Of a DNA stretch of 64,000 nucleotides, positions 51,905-61,325 are shown piece after piece. The stretch's first letter is position 1. Every line of letters starts with the position of its first letter. Origin of the DNA: Rathayibacter agropyri (GTDB lineage Bacteria; Actinomycetota; Actinomycetes; Actinomycetales; Microbacteriaceae). The stretch is from contig NZ_JABRPL010000001.1 of the NCBI RefSeq assembly GCF_013249015.1, positions 1,102,318 to 1,166,317 on the forward strand, written 5' to 3'. Below the pieces are notes generated by a model that saw nothing but the letters and a program-made list of their open reading frames with translations, searched no databases and was not told where the DNA came from. The position numbers were made by a program, and so were the translations under genes.

Positions 51905-53221
51905 ATGTCCGGCTCCCTGAACATCACCTCGGCCACCGTCGACCCGGCCCTGCTCGACCTGCCCTGGAACCTCCGTCTCGACGACTGGCCAGACGAGTAC
52001 ATTGCCGCGCTGCCCAAGGGCATCTCTCGGCACACCGTCCGATTCGCGCACCTCTCGGGACACGTGGTCGCCGTTAAGGAGACCACCGCTGAAATGTCGC
52101 GACGGGAGTACGAGATGCTCAAGACCCTGCAGCGCCTCGATGTGCCCTGTGTCGAGCCCGGCGCGGTGATTACCAACCGGACGGACGACGAGGGAGATGC
52201 GCTCCCGGCGGTGTTGGTCACTCGCCACCTCAAGTTCTCGCTGCCCTATCGCGCGCTCTTCTCGCAGACTCTCCGCCCTGACACCGCAACCCGTCTGGTC
52301 GATGCGCTGGCGCTCCTCCTGGTGCGCCTGCACGTGATCGGCTTTTTCTGGGGCGACGTCTCGCTCTCGAACACGCTCTTTCGCCGCGATGCGGGCGCCT
52401 TCGCGGCGTACCTCGTCGATGCCGAGACCGGGCAGCTCTATTCGGGCGGCCTGTCGAACGGGCAGCGCGAGAACGACCTTGAGATCGCGCGCGTGAACAT
52501 TGCCGGCGAATTGCTCGATCTGGAGGCCGGCGGCCGCATCGACGACGACCTCGACCCGATCACGGTCTCGGACGGGATCGTCGCCGCCTACCGGAGCCTG
52601 TGGAAGGAGCTGACCGGCGCCGAATCGTTCTCGACGTCAGAGCGCTGGCGCATCAATGATCGAGTGAATCGCCTGAACGACCTCGGGTTCGACATCGAGG
52701 AGTTGGCAATCAAGACGGATGAGGCCGGGTCGACCGTGCGAATCCAGCCGAAGGTTGTCGACGCGGGCCACCACCAGCGCCGCCTTCTCCGCCTGACGGG
52801 GCTCGACGCACAAGAGAACCAGGCGCGACGTCTCCTGAACGACCTCGACTCGTACACGGCCACCTACGACAAGCAGGACCTGGACGAGGAAATGGTGGCT
52901 CACGAGTGGCTGGCGCAGGTGTTCGAGCCGGTCATCCGCTCAATCCCGCGCGAACTCAAGGGGCGGCTGGAACCCGCGGAGATGTTCCACCAGCTACTCG
53001 AGCACCGCTGGTTCATGTCGCAGCAGCAGGCGCGCGATGTCCCTTTGGCGGAGGCTGTCACCGCTTACGTCAATGACATCCTGCGTCATCGCCGCGACGA
53101 GGCGACGGTCATCGCTCCTTCGACGGAGGCTCTGACGCTGCCGAATCTTGTCATTGACGAGTCCGGCGACGCCGAGCTAACAGACGAGGACGCCGATGTC
53201 GACTGGACAAAGAACATCTGA
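51905..53221 (+). CDS. DUF4032 protein with kinase-like N-terminal fold
   Basis: 438 aa from ATG 51905 with CGAACGGC before it. The N-terminal half has kinase/phosphotransferase-like landmarks: VVAVKETTAEMSRREYEML (lysine strand and helix C), LLLVRLHVIGFFWGDVSLSN (catalytic-loop position, H-x-x-G-x-x-x-G-D, N seven residues on) and YLVDAETGQL (DxE at the metal-loop position). The C-terminal DUF4032 half follows (SEFSTSERWRINDRVN-like, RRLLRLTGLDAQENQARRLL). The family is actinobacterial and uncharacterised; a lipid or sugar kinase is possible. It stands between two terminators as its own unit. Confidence 0.85.
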   Translation: MSGSLNITSATVDPALLDLPWNLRLDDWPDEYIAALPKGISRHTVRFAHLSGHVVAVKETTAEMSRREYEMLKTLQRLDVPCVEPGAVITNRTDDEGDALPAVLVTRHLKFSLPYRALFSQTLRPDTATRLVDALALLLVRLHVIGFFWGDVSLSNTLFRRDAGAFAAYLVDAETGQLYSGGLSNGQRENDLEIARVNIAGELLDLEAGGRIDDDLDPITVSDGIVAAYRSLWKELTGAESFSTSERWRINDRVNRLNDLGFDIEELAIKTDEAGSTVRIQPKVVDAGHHQRRLLRLTGLDAQENQARRLLNDLDSYTATYDKQDLDEEMVAHEWLAQVFEPVIRSIPRELKGRLEPAEMFHQLLEHRWFMSQQQARDVPLAEAVTAYVNDILRHRRDEATVIAPSTEALTLPNLVIDESGDAELTDEDADVDWTKNI

Positions 53222-53234
53222 CCCACACGATCGA

Positions 53235-53261
53235 GGGCCCGTGCAGCGACGACACGGGCCC
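53235..53261. terminator. Hairpin between DUF4032 and rlmB
   Basis: A 9-bp GC-rich stem GGGCCCGTG/CACGGGCCC (53235-53243 with 53253-53261) with a 9-base loop between two convergent genes. On the plus strand it is followed by CCTTCG; no U-run. Confidence 0.65.
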
Positions 53262-53278
53262 CCTTCGCGTCAGGGTGA

Positions 53279-54298
53279 CTACTCCGTCGCAGCCCGGAGC
53301 TTCGAGATCTCGTAGAGCGCGACCGAAGCCGCGATACCGGCGTTGAGCGACTCCGTCGCAGAGCCGATGGGGATCGAGACGACCGCGTCGCACTGCTCGG
53401 TGACGAGGCGCGAGAGACCCTTGCCCTCGCTCCCGACGACCACGAGGAGCGGACGGTCGGCGAGCTCGAGCCCCGGCAGCGCAACGTCACCGTCGCCGTC
53501 GAGCCCGATCACGAAGACACCCTCGCGCTTGAAGTCTTTGATCATTGCGGTGAGGTTCGATGCCATCGCGACGGGGATCCGCGCAGCCGCGCCGGCCGAG
53601 GTCTTCCAGGCCGCTGAATTGAGACCCACCGAGCGGCGCTGCGGAACGATGACGCCCTGCCCGCCGAACGCGGCGACGGAGCGGATAATCGCTCCGAGGT
53701 TGCGTGGGTCGGTGATGCCGTCGAGCGCGACGAGGAGGGGGACGGCACCGCGCGAGACGCTGCGCTCGAGCAGGTCGCTCGGGTGGGCGTACTCGTAGGG
53801 CGGCACCTTGAGCACGAGGCCCTGGTGCACGGAGTCGGGACCGGCGAGACGGTCGAGTTCGGGGCGCATGACCTCAAGCACGGGAAGGCCGCGCGCGGTG
53901 GCGATCTTGAGCGCCTCCTTGACCCGGTCGTCCATCTCGATACGGGTCGCCAGATAGAGGGTGGTCGCTGGGATGCTGGCGCGCAGCGCCTCGAGGACGG
54001 AGTTGCGGCCCGTCACCATCTCGAACTCGTCGCCACTCTTGGGCTTGCGCGAGGAGGCCGGGCGCCCTTGTCCACGGGCCGCCGCCGAGAGGGCTCCTCC
54101 GGGACGGCCCTTTCCTCCCGCAGCGACGAAGCGCTCGCGCGCCAGCTTCGCTTTGCCTGCGGGGTGGTAGGGCCGGTCCTCGGCTTTTGGGGTGGGCTTT
54201 TTGCCCTCGAGGGCCTGACGACCCTGACCGCCGGAACCGACGGCCTTGCCCTTGCTCTTCTTTCGGACCGCTCCTGGGCGGCCGGGCTTATTCGCCAT
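53279..54298 (-). CDS. rlmB: 23S rRNA (guanosine-2'-O-)-methyltransferase RlmB (SpoU/TrmH family)
   Basis: 339 aa from ATG 54298. A long basic Gly/Lys/Arg-rich N-terminal extension ([20 protein letters not shown]) is usual in actinobacterial members. The substrate-binding domain begins [20 protein letters not shown]. The SPOUT knot motifs are [36 protein letters not shown] and [20 protein letters not shown]. It methylates a conserved guanosine of the peptidyl-transferase region of 23S rRNA. Its start overlaps the end of cysS by 11 bases, the usual actinobacterial arrangement. Confidence 0.94.
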   Translation of the reverse strand: MANKPGRPGAVRKKSKGKAVGSGGQGRQALEGKKPTPKAEDRPYHPAGKAKLARERFVAAGGKGRPGGALSAAARGQGRPASSRKPKSGDEFEMVTGRNSVLEALRASIPATTLYLATRIEMDDRVKEALKIATARGLPVLEVMRPELDRLAGPDSVHQGLVLKVPPYEYAHPSDLLERSVSRGAVPLLVALDGITDPRNLGAIIRSVAAFGGQGVIVPQRRSVGLNSAAWKTSAGAAARIPVAMASNLTAMIKDFKREGVFVIGLDGDGDVALPGLELADRPLLVVVGSEGKGLSRLVTEQCDAVVSIPIGSATESLNAGIAASVALYEISKLRAATE

Positions 54299-55736
54299 CG
54301 AGACTCCAATGCGCACCCGTCTGGGTGTCTTCGATCGTGATTCCCGCCGCGGCGAGATCGGTTCGGATGCGGTCGGCGCTCGCCCAGTCGCGCTGCTCCC
54401 GCGCGGTCTGACGCTCGGCTACCAGGCGATCGACCAGCACGCTGAGCGCGCGGTACGAGGGCTCGTCGCCGGAGCGCGCCCACTCGGGCGCCTCCGGATC
54501 GATGCCGAGCACGCCCGCCATCGCGAGCACCTGGGTGCGCAGGGCCGAAACGGTGCTGAGATCCTCGGCGTCGAGGGCGGCGTTGCCGGCCCGCACGGTC
54601 TCGTGGAGGACCCCGATGGCCTGTGGGACAGAGAGGTCGTCATCCATCGCATCGGCGAACTCCTGGGGCACGACCGGCTCGCCGAGAGCGGCGAAGCGCG
54701 TGCCCTCGAGGCGGCGGCGGGAGCGGTCGAGAAAGCCCTCGATCCGCTCAAGCGCTGCGTCGGCCTCCTCGAGGGCACCGTCGTGGAATTCGAGGGTAGA
54801 ACGGTAGTGAGCCGAGCCGAGGTAGTAGCGAACGACGAATGGCCGCGCTGAGCCGAGCAGTTCCGAGGCGAAGACGGAGTTGCCGAGGGACTTGCTCATC
54901 TTCTGGCCGGTCACCGAGACGAGTCCGTTGTGCAGCCAGTAGCTCGCAAAGGCGTGGCCGGCCGCACTCGACTGCGCAAGTTCGTTCTCGTGGTGCGGGA
55001 AGCGCAGATCGAGTCCGCCGCCGTGGATGTCGAATTGCGTGCCGAGGTACTTCGTCGACATCGCGGAGCACTCGATGTGCCAGCCAGGGCGACCGGGACC
55101 CCAGGGCGACGGCCACGAGGCGGACTCCGGCTCATCGGGCTTGGCGCCCTTCCAGAGCGCGAAGTCGTGCGGGTCGCGCTTGCCGCGCGGGTCGGCGTCG
55201 GTCGCCGCCTCCATGCTTTCAAGCCGCTGGTGTGTGAGGGCGCCGTAGTCGGGCCAGGATCGCGTGTCGAAGTACACGTCTCCGGACTCGTCGGGCGCGG
55301 GGTAGGCGTGGCCACGCTCGATCAGTGTCTGGACGAGCGCGATCATCTCGGCGATGCTCGCGGTGGCGCGTGGCTCGTAGGTCGGCGGGAGGATCCCCAG
55401 TGCTGTGTAGGCAGCGGTGAACTCGAGTTCGACCCGGTAAGCCAGCGCCCACCACTGCTCCGACGGGGCGCCCTCGGGAGCACGACGCCGCGACTCCTCG
55501 GCGAGCGCCAAGATCTTGTCGTCGATGTCGGTGACATTGCGCACCAGAGTGACCTGATAGCCGCGGTAGTGCAGCCAGCGGCGCAGCTGGTCGTAGACGA
55601 GCGCCGAGCGGAGGTGGCCGATGTGCGGCGAGGACTGCACGGTGGGTCCACAGACGTACATCCCGACCTCGTTCTCGCGGAGGGGGACGAAATCGACGAG
55701 GGCCTGGGCCTTCGAGTCATGCAGTCGCAGAGTCAC
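54288..55736 (-). CDS. cysS: Cysteinyl-tRNA synthetase
   Basis: 482 aa, normal length. HIGH motif as [15 protein letters not shown] as [12 protein letters not shown]. Zinc is bound by C29 (MYVCGPTVQ), C of GWHIECSAM, and the His/Glu of [13 protein letters not shown]. The C-terminal DALR-like helical part ([18 protein letters not shown]) and [17 protein letters not shown] are present. MshC, the mycothiol ligase, is excluded because it is shorter and lacks the full C-terminus. Start at GTG 55736, with ispDF ending 58 bp upstream. Confidence 0.96.
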   Translation of the reverse strand: MTLRLHDSKAQALVDFVPLRENEVGMYVCGPTVQSSPHIGHLRSALVYDQLRRWLHYRGYQVTLVRNVTDIDDKILALAEESRRRAPEGAPSEQWWALAYRVELEFTAAYTALGILPPTYEPRATASIAEMIALVQTLIERGHAYPAPDESGDVYFDTRSWPDYGALTHQRLESMEAATDADPRGKRDPHDFALWKGAKPDEPESASWPSPWGPGRPGWHIECSAMSTKYLGTQFDIHGGGLDLRFPHHENELAQSSAAGHAFASYWLHNGLVSVTGQKMSKSLGNSVFASELLGSARPFVVRYYLGSAHYRSTLEFHDGALEEADAALERIEGFLDRSRRRLEGTRFAALGEPVVPQEFADAMDDDLSVPQAIGVLHETVRAGNAALDAEDLSTVSALRTQVLAMAGVLGIDPEAPEWARSGDEPSYRALSVLVDRLVAERQTAREQRDWASADRIRTDLAAAGITIEDTQTGAHWSLDGE

Positions 55737-55793
55737 GCGGGCGAGTTTACCGGGCGCACCGCTCCGGCCCTGGCCTGGGCCACGGGCTGTGGA

Positions 55794-56960
55794 CTACCTG
55801 GCGCTCGCGGGGCGGGGGAGGACGAGAGCAGTCGCGGTCGCGACCACTCCTTCTCCGCGACCGGTGAAGCCCAGCGCATCGGAGGTCGTGGCGGCGAGGC
55901 TGACCGGTGCGCCGAGCAGCCTCGACAGCAGGCGCTGCGCCTCCTCCCGCCGCGGCGAAAACTTTGGGCGATTACCGATGAGCTGCACCGCCACGTTGCC
56001 GATCGTGAAGCCGACGGCCTCCACCAGCTCTCGTGTGGCGCGGAGGAAGACCTCGCCATGGGCGTTCTCGAAGCGCGGGTCGGCGGTGCCGAAACGCGAC
56101 CCGATATCGCCCAGCCCGGCGGCGGCCAGCAGTGCGTCGCAGATTGCATGGGCGACCGGATCGCCGTCGCTGTGCCCCGAGAGCCCACGCTCCCCCGGCC
56201 AGTGCAGGCCGGCGAGCCAGAGCGGCGAGTGGTCGTCGAAGGCATGCACGTCGGTACCGATACCCACCCGTGGGACGATGACCACAGGCGCGGAATCAAG
56301 GATCTGCTCCGCTCGCGCGAGATCCCAGGGCGTCGTGATCTTGAAGGCGAGCGGATCCCCGTCGACGACGACGCAGGCGCCGCCCCGCGAGGCGAGCAGG
56401 GCAGCGTCGTCGGTGAACTCCTGCTCGGTGTCGGCGTAGGCCTGATCGAGCAGGTCCCGCGGGAAGCCCTGCGGCGTCTGCACCGCCGCCAGCTGCGAGC
56501 GGTCGACCGTCTCAAGGATTGTGCTGTCGGCGTCGATCCGCTTGATGGTGTCTGTGACGGGAAGGCCGGGGATCACTCCGCCTCCGCTCGCGCGCACCGC
56601 CGCGATGACGCGCTCGAACTGGCCGGGCGGAGTGAGAGCGCGCGCAGCATCGTGGACCAGGACCACCTCGATGCCCGGAGCGAGCGTCGCGAGACCGCGG
56701 GCGACCGACTCCTGCCGCGTGGCGCCTCCGGCCACGACGCTCACCGTGCCGTCAGCCGCACCGGCGACCCGGGCCAGCGCGATCGTCTCGTCGACGAGAG
56801 CGGTCGGCGCCACGACGACGATCTGCACGGGCTCGGGAAGCACGAGCACCGTGCGGAGGCTGCGCTCGAGAATCGTCATCCCCGCGCACTCGACGTAGGC
56901 CTTGGGACGCTCGCGCCCGAGCCGGGTGCCGCTGCCCGCTGCAACCACGACGACTGCCAC
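55794..56960 (-). CDS. ispDF: Bifunctional IspD-IspF (MEP isoprenoid pathway)
   Basis: 388 aa carrying two enzymes in one chain. IspD (1-~225) makes CDP-methylerythritol: [33 protein letters not shown] and [12 protein letters not shown] are its signatures. IspF (~228-388) makes the cyclodiphosphate: [33 protein letters not shown] and GDIGSRFG, with D and H metal ligands. The two halves are joined by a short linker ([10 protein letters not shown]). Separate genes are more common; fusion is known in some proteobacteria and in Microbacteriaceae-type actinobacteria. It starts 14 bp after carD. Confidence 0.95.
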   Translation of the reverse strand: MAVVVVAAGSGTRLGRERPKAYVECAGMTILERSLRTVLVLPEPVQIVVVAPTALVDETIALARVAGAADGTVSVVAGGATRQESVARGLATLAPGIEVVLVHDAARALTPPGQFERVIAAVRASGGGVIPGLPVTDTIKRIDADSTILETVDRSQLAAVQTPQGFPRDLLDQAYADTEQEFTDDAALLASRGGACVVVDGDPLAFKITTPWDLARAEQILDSAPVVIVPRVGIGTDVHAFDDHSPLWLAGLHWPGERGLSGHSDGDPVAHAICDALLAAAGLGDIGSRFGTADPRFENAHGEVFLRATRELVEAVGFTIGNVAVQLIGNRPKFSPRREEAQRLLSRLLGAPVSLAATTSDALGFTGRGEGVVATATALVLPRPASAR

Positions 56961-56974
56961 GGTGGGCGGTGTGC

Positions 56975-57457
56975 TTAGGATGCGAGGACCTCGTCGAGGA
57001 GCACCGACGCGGCGTCCTCGTCTGTCTTTTCGGCGAGAGCGAGTTCGGAGACCAGGATCTGCCGCGCCTTCGCGAGCATGCTCTTCTCACCCGCCGAAAG
57101 CCCGCGATCGCGGTCGCGGCGGGTGAGGTCGCGAACGACCTCGGAGACCTTCACGACGTCGCCGGAGCCGAGCTTCTCGAGGTTGGCCTTGTACCGGCGG
57201 GACCAGTTTGTGGGCTCCTCGACGACCTCGGAGCGCAGGACCTCGAACACGCGATTCACGCCCTCACGCCCGATGACGTCGCGAACGCCCACCAGGTCGA
57301 CGTTGTCGGCGGGCACCTCGATGACGAGGTCGCCCTGGGCGACGCGGAGTTTGAGGTAGGTCTTCTCCTGGCCCTTGATCGTGCGGGTCTTCACCTCGGC
57401 GATCGTGGCGGCTCCGTGATGGGGATAGACAACCGTCTCTCCGACCTCGAACTGCAT
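56975..57457 (-). CDS. carD: CarD-family RNA-polymerase-binding regulator
   Basis: 160 aa from ATG 57457 with AAAGGA upstream. The N-terminal RID domain ([20 protein letters not shown]) binds the polymerase beta subunit. The C-terminal helical domain ([40 protein letters not shown]) contacts the upstream edge of the -10 bubble with its conserved tryptophan. CarD stabilises open complexes at rRNA and many other promoters and is essential in mycobacteria. It is first in the carD-ispDF-cysS-rlmB gene string. Confidence 0.95.
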   Translation of the reverse strand: MQFEVGETVVYPHHGAATIAEVKTRTIKGQEKTYLKLRVAQGDLVIEVPADNVDLVGVRDVIGREGVNRVFEVLRSEVVEEPTNWSRRYKANLEKLGSGDVVKVSEVVRDLTRRDRDRGLSAGEKSMLAKARQILVSELALAEKTDEDAASVLLDEVLAS

Positions 57458-57617
57458 GCGACGTCCTTTCAGCGGCGGATAGATTACCATGCGCGCCGAG
57501 CAGGAGGAGAGGCGGGCGGGCGGGGCCGCAACTCTCACTACGCTAGCCTGGTGTCGGCTCGTGCACAGTGAATCCGCCCTGGCCGGGGCGAGCAGGGCCG
57601 ACGATCTGGAGGATCCT

Positions 57618-58184
57618 GTGAAGGCGCGTATCGCTGCATCCGTCGTTCTCGCGGTCGGCGTCGCCCTCGCTACCGCCGGCTGCAACCTGGTCGCTCCGCA
57701 GGCGACCCGCAAGATCTATGACGCCAGCGACGGTGTCGGCGCGACCATCGGCGATCTCGCCATCCGTAATGCGATGATCATCTCGGACGACGGTGAGCAG
57801 GGCACCCTCGTCGTCACGCTCGTGAACTCCACCGACGAGTCGCTGAGCGTCGAGGTTCAGTATGAGGGCAGCGCGGGCCGCACCAGCGATATCGTCGACG
57901 CCGTTCCCGGCCGCACAGAGGTCCGCCCCGACAGCACCGAGGCTGTCGAGATGGAGGGCATCGACTCGATCCCGGGCAGCCTCCTCCCCGTCTATTTCCA
58001 GTACGGCTCCGAGGAGGGCAAGGAACTCCTGGTCCCCGTCCTGACGAACGCCCTCGAGGCCTACTCGACGCTGACCCCCGCACCCTCCGCGACTCCCACC
58101 CTCACCCCCAAGACCAACCCCGCACAGACCGCGCTCCCCTCCCCCACAACCGACCCCGGCGTCGACGCCCCCACCGCGCAGTAG
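57618..58184 (+). CDS. Lipoprotein, actinobacterial conserved type
   Basis: 188 aa from GTG 57618 with GGAGGATCCT in front. The signal peptide ends in the lipobox VALATAGC with lipidated C22. The mature chain is beta-rich ([34 protein letters not shown]) and ends in a Pro/Thr-rich tail ([20 protein letters not shown]). Proteins of this kind are conserved next to regX3/senX3-carD in this group, but no function is established. Divergent from carD, convergent with regX3. Confidence 0.82.
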   Translation: MKARIAASVVLAVGVALATAGCNLVAPQATRKIYDASDGVGATIGDLAIRNAMIISDDGEQGTLVVTLVNSTDESLSVEVQYEGSAGRTSDIVDAVPGRTEVRPDSTEAVEMEGIDSIPGSLLPVYFQYGSEEGKELLVPVLTNALEAYSTLTPAPSATPTLTPKTNPAQTALPSPTTDPGVDAPTAQ

Positions 58185-58245
58185 CCCCCTTCGAGCCCCC
58201 CCCGGCTCGTCGCACAGCGACGGCCACCCCCTCAACCAGAGGAAC

Positions 58246-58347
58246 TCGCGGGCCCTGGTGGGGTGAGCTGCAAGGCGGAGGAGGGCGCGATACCGGAGGT
58301 ATCGCAACCGACGACAACGCCGCAGATCACCCCACCAGGGCCCGCGA
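58246..58347. repeat. Long palindromic element, copy B, at convergent gene ends
   Basis: Perfect 21-bp arms (58246-58266 with 58327-58347). The centre contains AAGGCGGAGGAGG, GCGATACC, an inner hairpin GCGATAC/GTATCGC, and GACAACGCCGC. The same ordered blocks occur in copy A (36410-36501); copy B has extra bases after GCGATACC. The right arm ends one base before the regX3 stop codon. Probably a two-way terminator that belongs to a repeated family. Confidence 0.8.
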
Positions 58348-59025
58348 TCAGGCGTCGAAGCGGTAGCCGAGGCCGCGGACAGTAACCAAGAGCACCGGTT
58401 CCTTCGGCGTCTTTTCGATCTTGGAGCGGATCCGCTTCACGTGGACGTCGAGGGTCTTGGTGTCGCCGAAGTAGTCGCTGCCCCAGACGCGGTCGATGAG
58501 CTGGCCGCGGGTGAGGACGCGGCCGGCGTTGCGCAGCAGCATCTCGAGGAGTTCGAATTCCTTGAGGGGCATGGCAGTCTCAACGCCGTCGACTTCGACG
58601 GTGTGGCGTTCGATGTCCATGCGGACGGGTCCGGCGACGACGATGCGCTCCTCCCCCGGGTCCTCGGTGCGGCGGCGCAGGACGGCGCGGATGCGGGCGA
58701 GCAGCTCGCGGGTCGAGTAGGGCTTGGTGACGTAGTCGTCGGCGCCGAGTTCGAGGCCGACGACGATGTCGACCTCGGAGTCCTTCGCGGTGACCATGAT
58801 GATCGGCACGGAGGAGCGGGTGCGGATCTCGCGGCAGACCTCGGTGCCGGGCATGCCCGGCAGCATGAGGTCGAGCAGGATCAGGTCGTACTCGCCGTCG
58901 TCGAACGCGGTGACGGCGCGGTTGCCGTCCTCGGCGACGGTGACGTCGTAGCCCTCGCGTTCAAGTAGGTAGCTGAGGGGCTCGCTGAGGGCGCTCTCGT
59001 CCTCAACGAGCAGGATGCTGGTCAC
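58348..59025 (-). CDS. regX3: Response regulator RegX3 (phosphate starvation)
   Basis: 225 aa. The receiver has the VEDE acidic pair, phospho-acceptor D52 in LILLDLMLPGMPGTEV and K in LGADDYVTKPYSTRE. The OmpR-type winged helix is PLKEFELLEMLLRNAGRVLT with LDVHVKRIRSKIEK. In actinobacteria RegX3 switches on the phosphate regulon. Its start overlaps senX3 by four bases (ATGA), and the neighbouring divergent phoU gives the typical locus. The stop abuts the palindromic element. Confidence 0.95.
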   Translation of the reverse strand: MTSILLVEDESALSEPLSYLLEREGYDVTVAEDGNRAVTAFDDGEYDLILLDLMLPGMPGTEVCREIRTRSSVPIIMVTAKDSEVDIVVGLELGADDYVTKPYSTRELLARIRAVLRRRTEDPGEERIVVAGPVRMDIERHTVEVDGVETAMPLKEFELLEMLLRNAGRVLTRGQLIDRVWGSDYFGDTKTLDVHVKRIRSKIEKTPKEPVLLVTVRGLGYRFDA

Positions 59026-60191
59026 GCGTGTTCTCCTATCGGGGCCGTCGCCGCGAAGGGCGTCCTGACCGGGTCTGCTTCGGGGAGCCGAATGGTGAAG
59101 GTGGAGCCGCGGCCGGGCTTGGACCAGACGCGGACGTCGCCGCCGTGGTTCTGCACGGCGTGCTTGACAATGCTCAGGCCGAGGCCGGTGCCGCCGGTAT
59201 GACGGGAGCGTGCCTGGTCGACGCGGTAAAAACGCTCGAACACCCGATCGAGGTCCTCCTCCGGGATCCCAATGCCCTGGTCGGTGACCGCGATCTCGAC
59301 GATGCCGCCGGTGGATCGGACGCCGATCCCGACCCGGGAGCCGGCTGGCGAGTACTGGATCGCGTTCGCGAGGAGGTTGTGCAACGCAGAGACGAGCATC
59401 TTCTCTTGACCGACGACGTACGCCTTCTTCATCCCGCCTTTGACCAGGCTCACGTCGTGTGACTCCGCCATCACATGCGTGGTCTCGAGGGCGGAGGTGA
59501 CGATGTCATCGACACGGACGATGTCCGAGGACCGGGCGACATCCGTCGCCTGAAGGCGGGAGAGCTCGATGATCTCGCGGGTGATCTTGGCGAGGCGGTG
59601 CGACTCCTGAGTCAGGCGGTGAGCGAACCGGCGCACCTGCTGCGGGTCGTCGGCGGCGGAGTCGAGCGCCTCGGCGAGCAGGCCGACCGCTCCGATCGGC
59701 GTCTTCAGCTCGTGCGAAATGTTCGCGACGAAATCCCGGCGCACTGCTTCCAGCCGGCGGCCCTCGGTGTGGTCCTCAGCGATGACCAGGACGAAGCGCG
59801 AGCCGAGGCGGGTGGCGTGCACGACGAGGGTGACTGCAGCGTCCGAGAGAGGGCTCGTGGCGAGTTCGAGGTCCTGCTCGATGTCGTCGCCGAAGCGCCG
59901 CACCCGGTCGACGATGGCAACGAGATCCGGGTGCAGGATCGTGTCGTGCGTGACCAGGCCGAGCGCGACGGCACGGGTCGACGCCTTGAGCACATTGTGC
60001 GACGGATCCGTCACGAACGCCGGTGCGCCGACCGCGTCGATGATCGCGTCGATCCCCTCGGGGAGGCTCACCGACACGACCTCTGCGGCGATGCGGCCCT
60101 GACGCGCCGCGAGAGTCACGACGGTGGTCAGGAGGATCCCGATCGCCACACCAAGCACGAGCGACAGCACCACGATCAAGCCCGAATCCAC
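59022..60191 (-). CDS. senX3: Sensor histidine kinase SenX3
   Basis: 389 aa. One or two N-terminal membrane segments (GLIVVLSLVLGVAIGILLTT) precede a PAS-like domain (~50-140). HisKA follows with H in RRDFVANISHELKTPIGAVG. The ATPase domain has NLLANAIQYSPAGS, DQGIGIPEEDLDRVFERFYR and GGTGLGLSIVKHAVQ. It senses phosphate status together with the Pst transporter and PhoU, and phosphorylates RegX3. Its GTG/ATG start region faces phoU across a 219-bp divergent gap. Confidence 0.95.
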   Translation of the reverse strand: MDSGLIVVLSLVLGVAIGILLTTVVTLAARQGRIAAEVVSVSLPEGIDAIIDAVGAPAFVTDPSHNVLKASTRAVALGLVTHDTILHPDLVAIVDRVRRFGDDIEQDLELATSPLSDAAVTLVVHATRLGSRFVLVIAEDHTEGRRLEAVRRDFVANISHELKTPIGAVGLLAEALDSAADDPQQVRRFAHRLTQESHRLAKITREIIELSRLQATDVARSSDIVRVDDIVTSALETTHVMAESHDVSLVKGGMKKAYVVGQEKMLVSALHNLLANAIQYSPAGSRVGIGVRSTGGIVEIAVTDQGIGIPEEDLDRVFERFYRVDQARSRHTGGTGLGLSIVKHAVQNHGGDVRVWSKPGRGSTFTIRLPEADPVRTPFAATAPIGEHA

Positions 60192-60267
60192 GGACCAAGG
60201 CTAACCACCTGCCGAGCGTCCCCCTACCGGACGCCTGCCGAGCCACCGCGGGCCGAGTACTGTTCAC

Positions 60268-60300
60268 ACCTCCGGCACCGTGCGTTAACCTGCCGTGGTC
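60268..60300. promoter_or_regulatory. Possible RegX3/PhoP box between senX3 and phoU
   Basis: The divergent gap contains GTTCACACC and, about 20 bases on, GTTAACCTG. These loosely recall the GTTCACC-type direct repeats of actinobacterial Pho boxes. Spacing is not ideal, so this is only a suggestion. Confidence 0.25.
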
Positions 60301-60410
60301 ATCATGACTGCGCCTGCGTACATGGAGTGCAGTCGAAGCGGGCGTGCGATGTGCGCGCCGCACATCCGGCGCCGTGGTCCGCGAGCACCGTAGAGAGGGT
60401 CAATCACAAG

Positions 60411-61052
60411 ATGCGTGAAGTTTTCCAGCAGGAGCTAGCCGAGGTCCAGGAACGACTCGTCGAGATCTCCGGACTCGTCGAGATCGCCATCGAGAAGGCG
60501 ACTCAGGCGTTCAACCACTCTGACGTGACCCTCGCTGAAGAGGTCATCGCGAGCGACGCCCACATCGACGAGTTGGCTATCAGCCTCGATGAGCTCGCCA
60601 TCGACATCCTCGCCCGCCAGAATCCGGTCGCCCGCGACCTGCGCATCGTGGTCTCCGCCCTGCGCATCAGCGCTTCCCTCGAGCGGATGGGCGACATCGC
60701 CGAGCACATTGCGCAGCTCTCGCGCTACCGCTTCCCCGACAAGGTCGTCCCCAAGAGCCTCCGTCCGACCTTCGTTGAAATGGGCCGCCTCGACGTGGTC
60801 GTCGCGCACAAGCTGACCGAGCTGCTCCGCTCGCAGGACTCCCGCATCGCCGAGGAGATCCGCGACGAGGACGACAAGATCGACGAGCTGCACGTCAGCG
60901 TCTTCGACAAGGTCCTCAGCGAGGCGTGGAAAGGGCAGGCCGCCGACACCGTCGACGCGACTCTCGCGAGCCGCTACCACGAGCGCTTCGCTGACCACGC
61001 GGTGTCCATTGCAAAGAAGGTCCAGTACCTGATCTCGGGCGACTGGGGGTGA
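60411..61052 (+). CDS. phoU: Phosphate-signalling protein PhoU
   Basis: 213 aa from ATG 60411. Two three-helix PhoU repeats are seen: the first with NHSDVTLAEEVIASDAHIDE, RDLRIVVSALRISASLERMG and DIAEHIAQLSR, the second with RIAEEIRDEDDKIDELH, ASRYHERFADHAVSIAKKVQ and ending YLISGD. E/DxxxD metal-cluster motifs are kept in both. PhoU links the Pst transporter to SenX3 and damps the phosphate response. The long in-frame stretch upstream of 60411 is the mirror of senX3 and is not coding. Confidence 0.95.
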   Translation: MREVFQQELAEVQERLVEISGLVEIAIEKATQAFNHSDVTLAEEVIASDAHIDELAISLDELAIDILARQNPVARDLRIVVSALRISASLERMGDIAEHIAQLSRYRFPDKVVPKSLRPTFVEMGRLDVVVAHKLTELLRSQDSRIAEEIRDEDDKIDELHVSVFDKVLSEAWKGQAADTVDATLASRYHERFADHAVSIAKKVQYLISGDWG

Positions 61053-61325
61053 GTTTTCTTGTTGGAGTCGCGCTCGCGCGACTCCAACCGCGGTCGGCTT
61101 TCGGACGTGGTGCGTCCCTTAGAGCGGAGAACGATCGGCCAGCGTGAATCGCAGACACGCGATTCCCGCAATCGCCTTCGGGACGGCCGGCTGGTTCGTG
61201 CGCGAGGTGATCGGTGATGTCGGGAGTGCAGGCATGCTGCGGCTCCCGGGAACGCGTTCGGCTCGCGGGAATCGTGGATTCCGGCGAGCCGAACGGGGTT
61301 CTACGAGCCCACAGTGGGCGGCCTG
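61053..61325. other. phoU-gpmA convergent gap with three hairpins
   Basis: No gene is seen. Hairpins: 61061-61072/61077-61088 (12 bp, loop CTCG); 61145-61151/61158-61164 (GAATCGC/GCGATTC); and 61255-61266/61284-61295 (CGTTCGGCTCGC, continued inside by GGAATC/GATTCC). The first and last can end transcription from phoU and gpmA. None has a proper U-run. Confidence 0.55.

Noticed and set aside
59475-60410. Long forward frame upstream of phoU
   Set aside because: It is the mirror of senX3; PhoU homology starts exactly at ATG 60411.
61061-61088. Textbook rho-independent terminator after phoU
   Set aside because: The 12-bp stem is real, but no U-run follows on either strand, so it is listed only as a hairpin of the gap.
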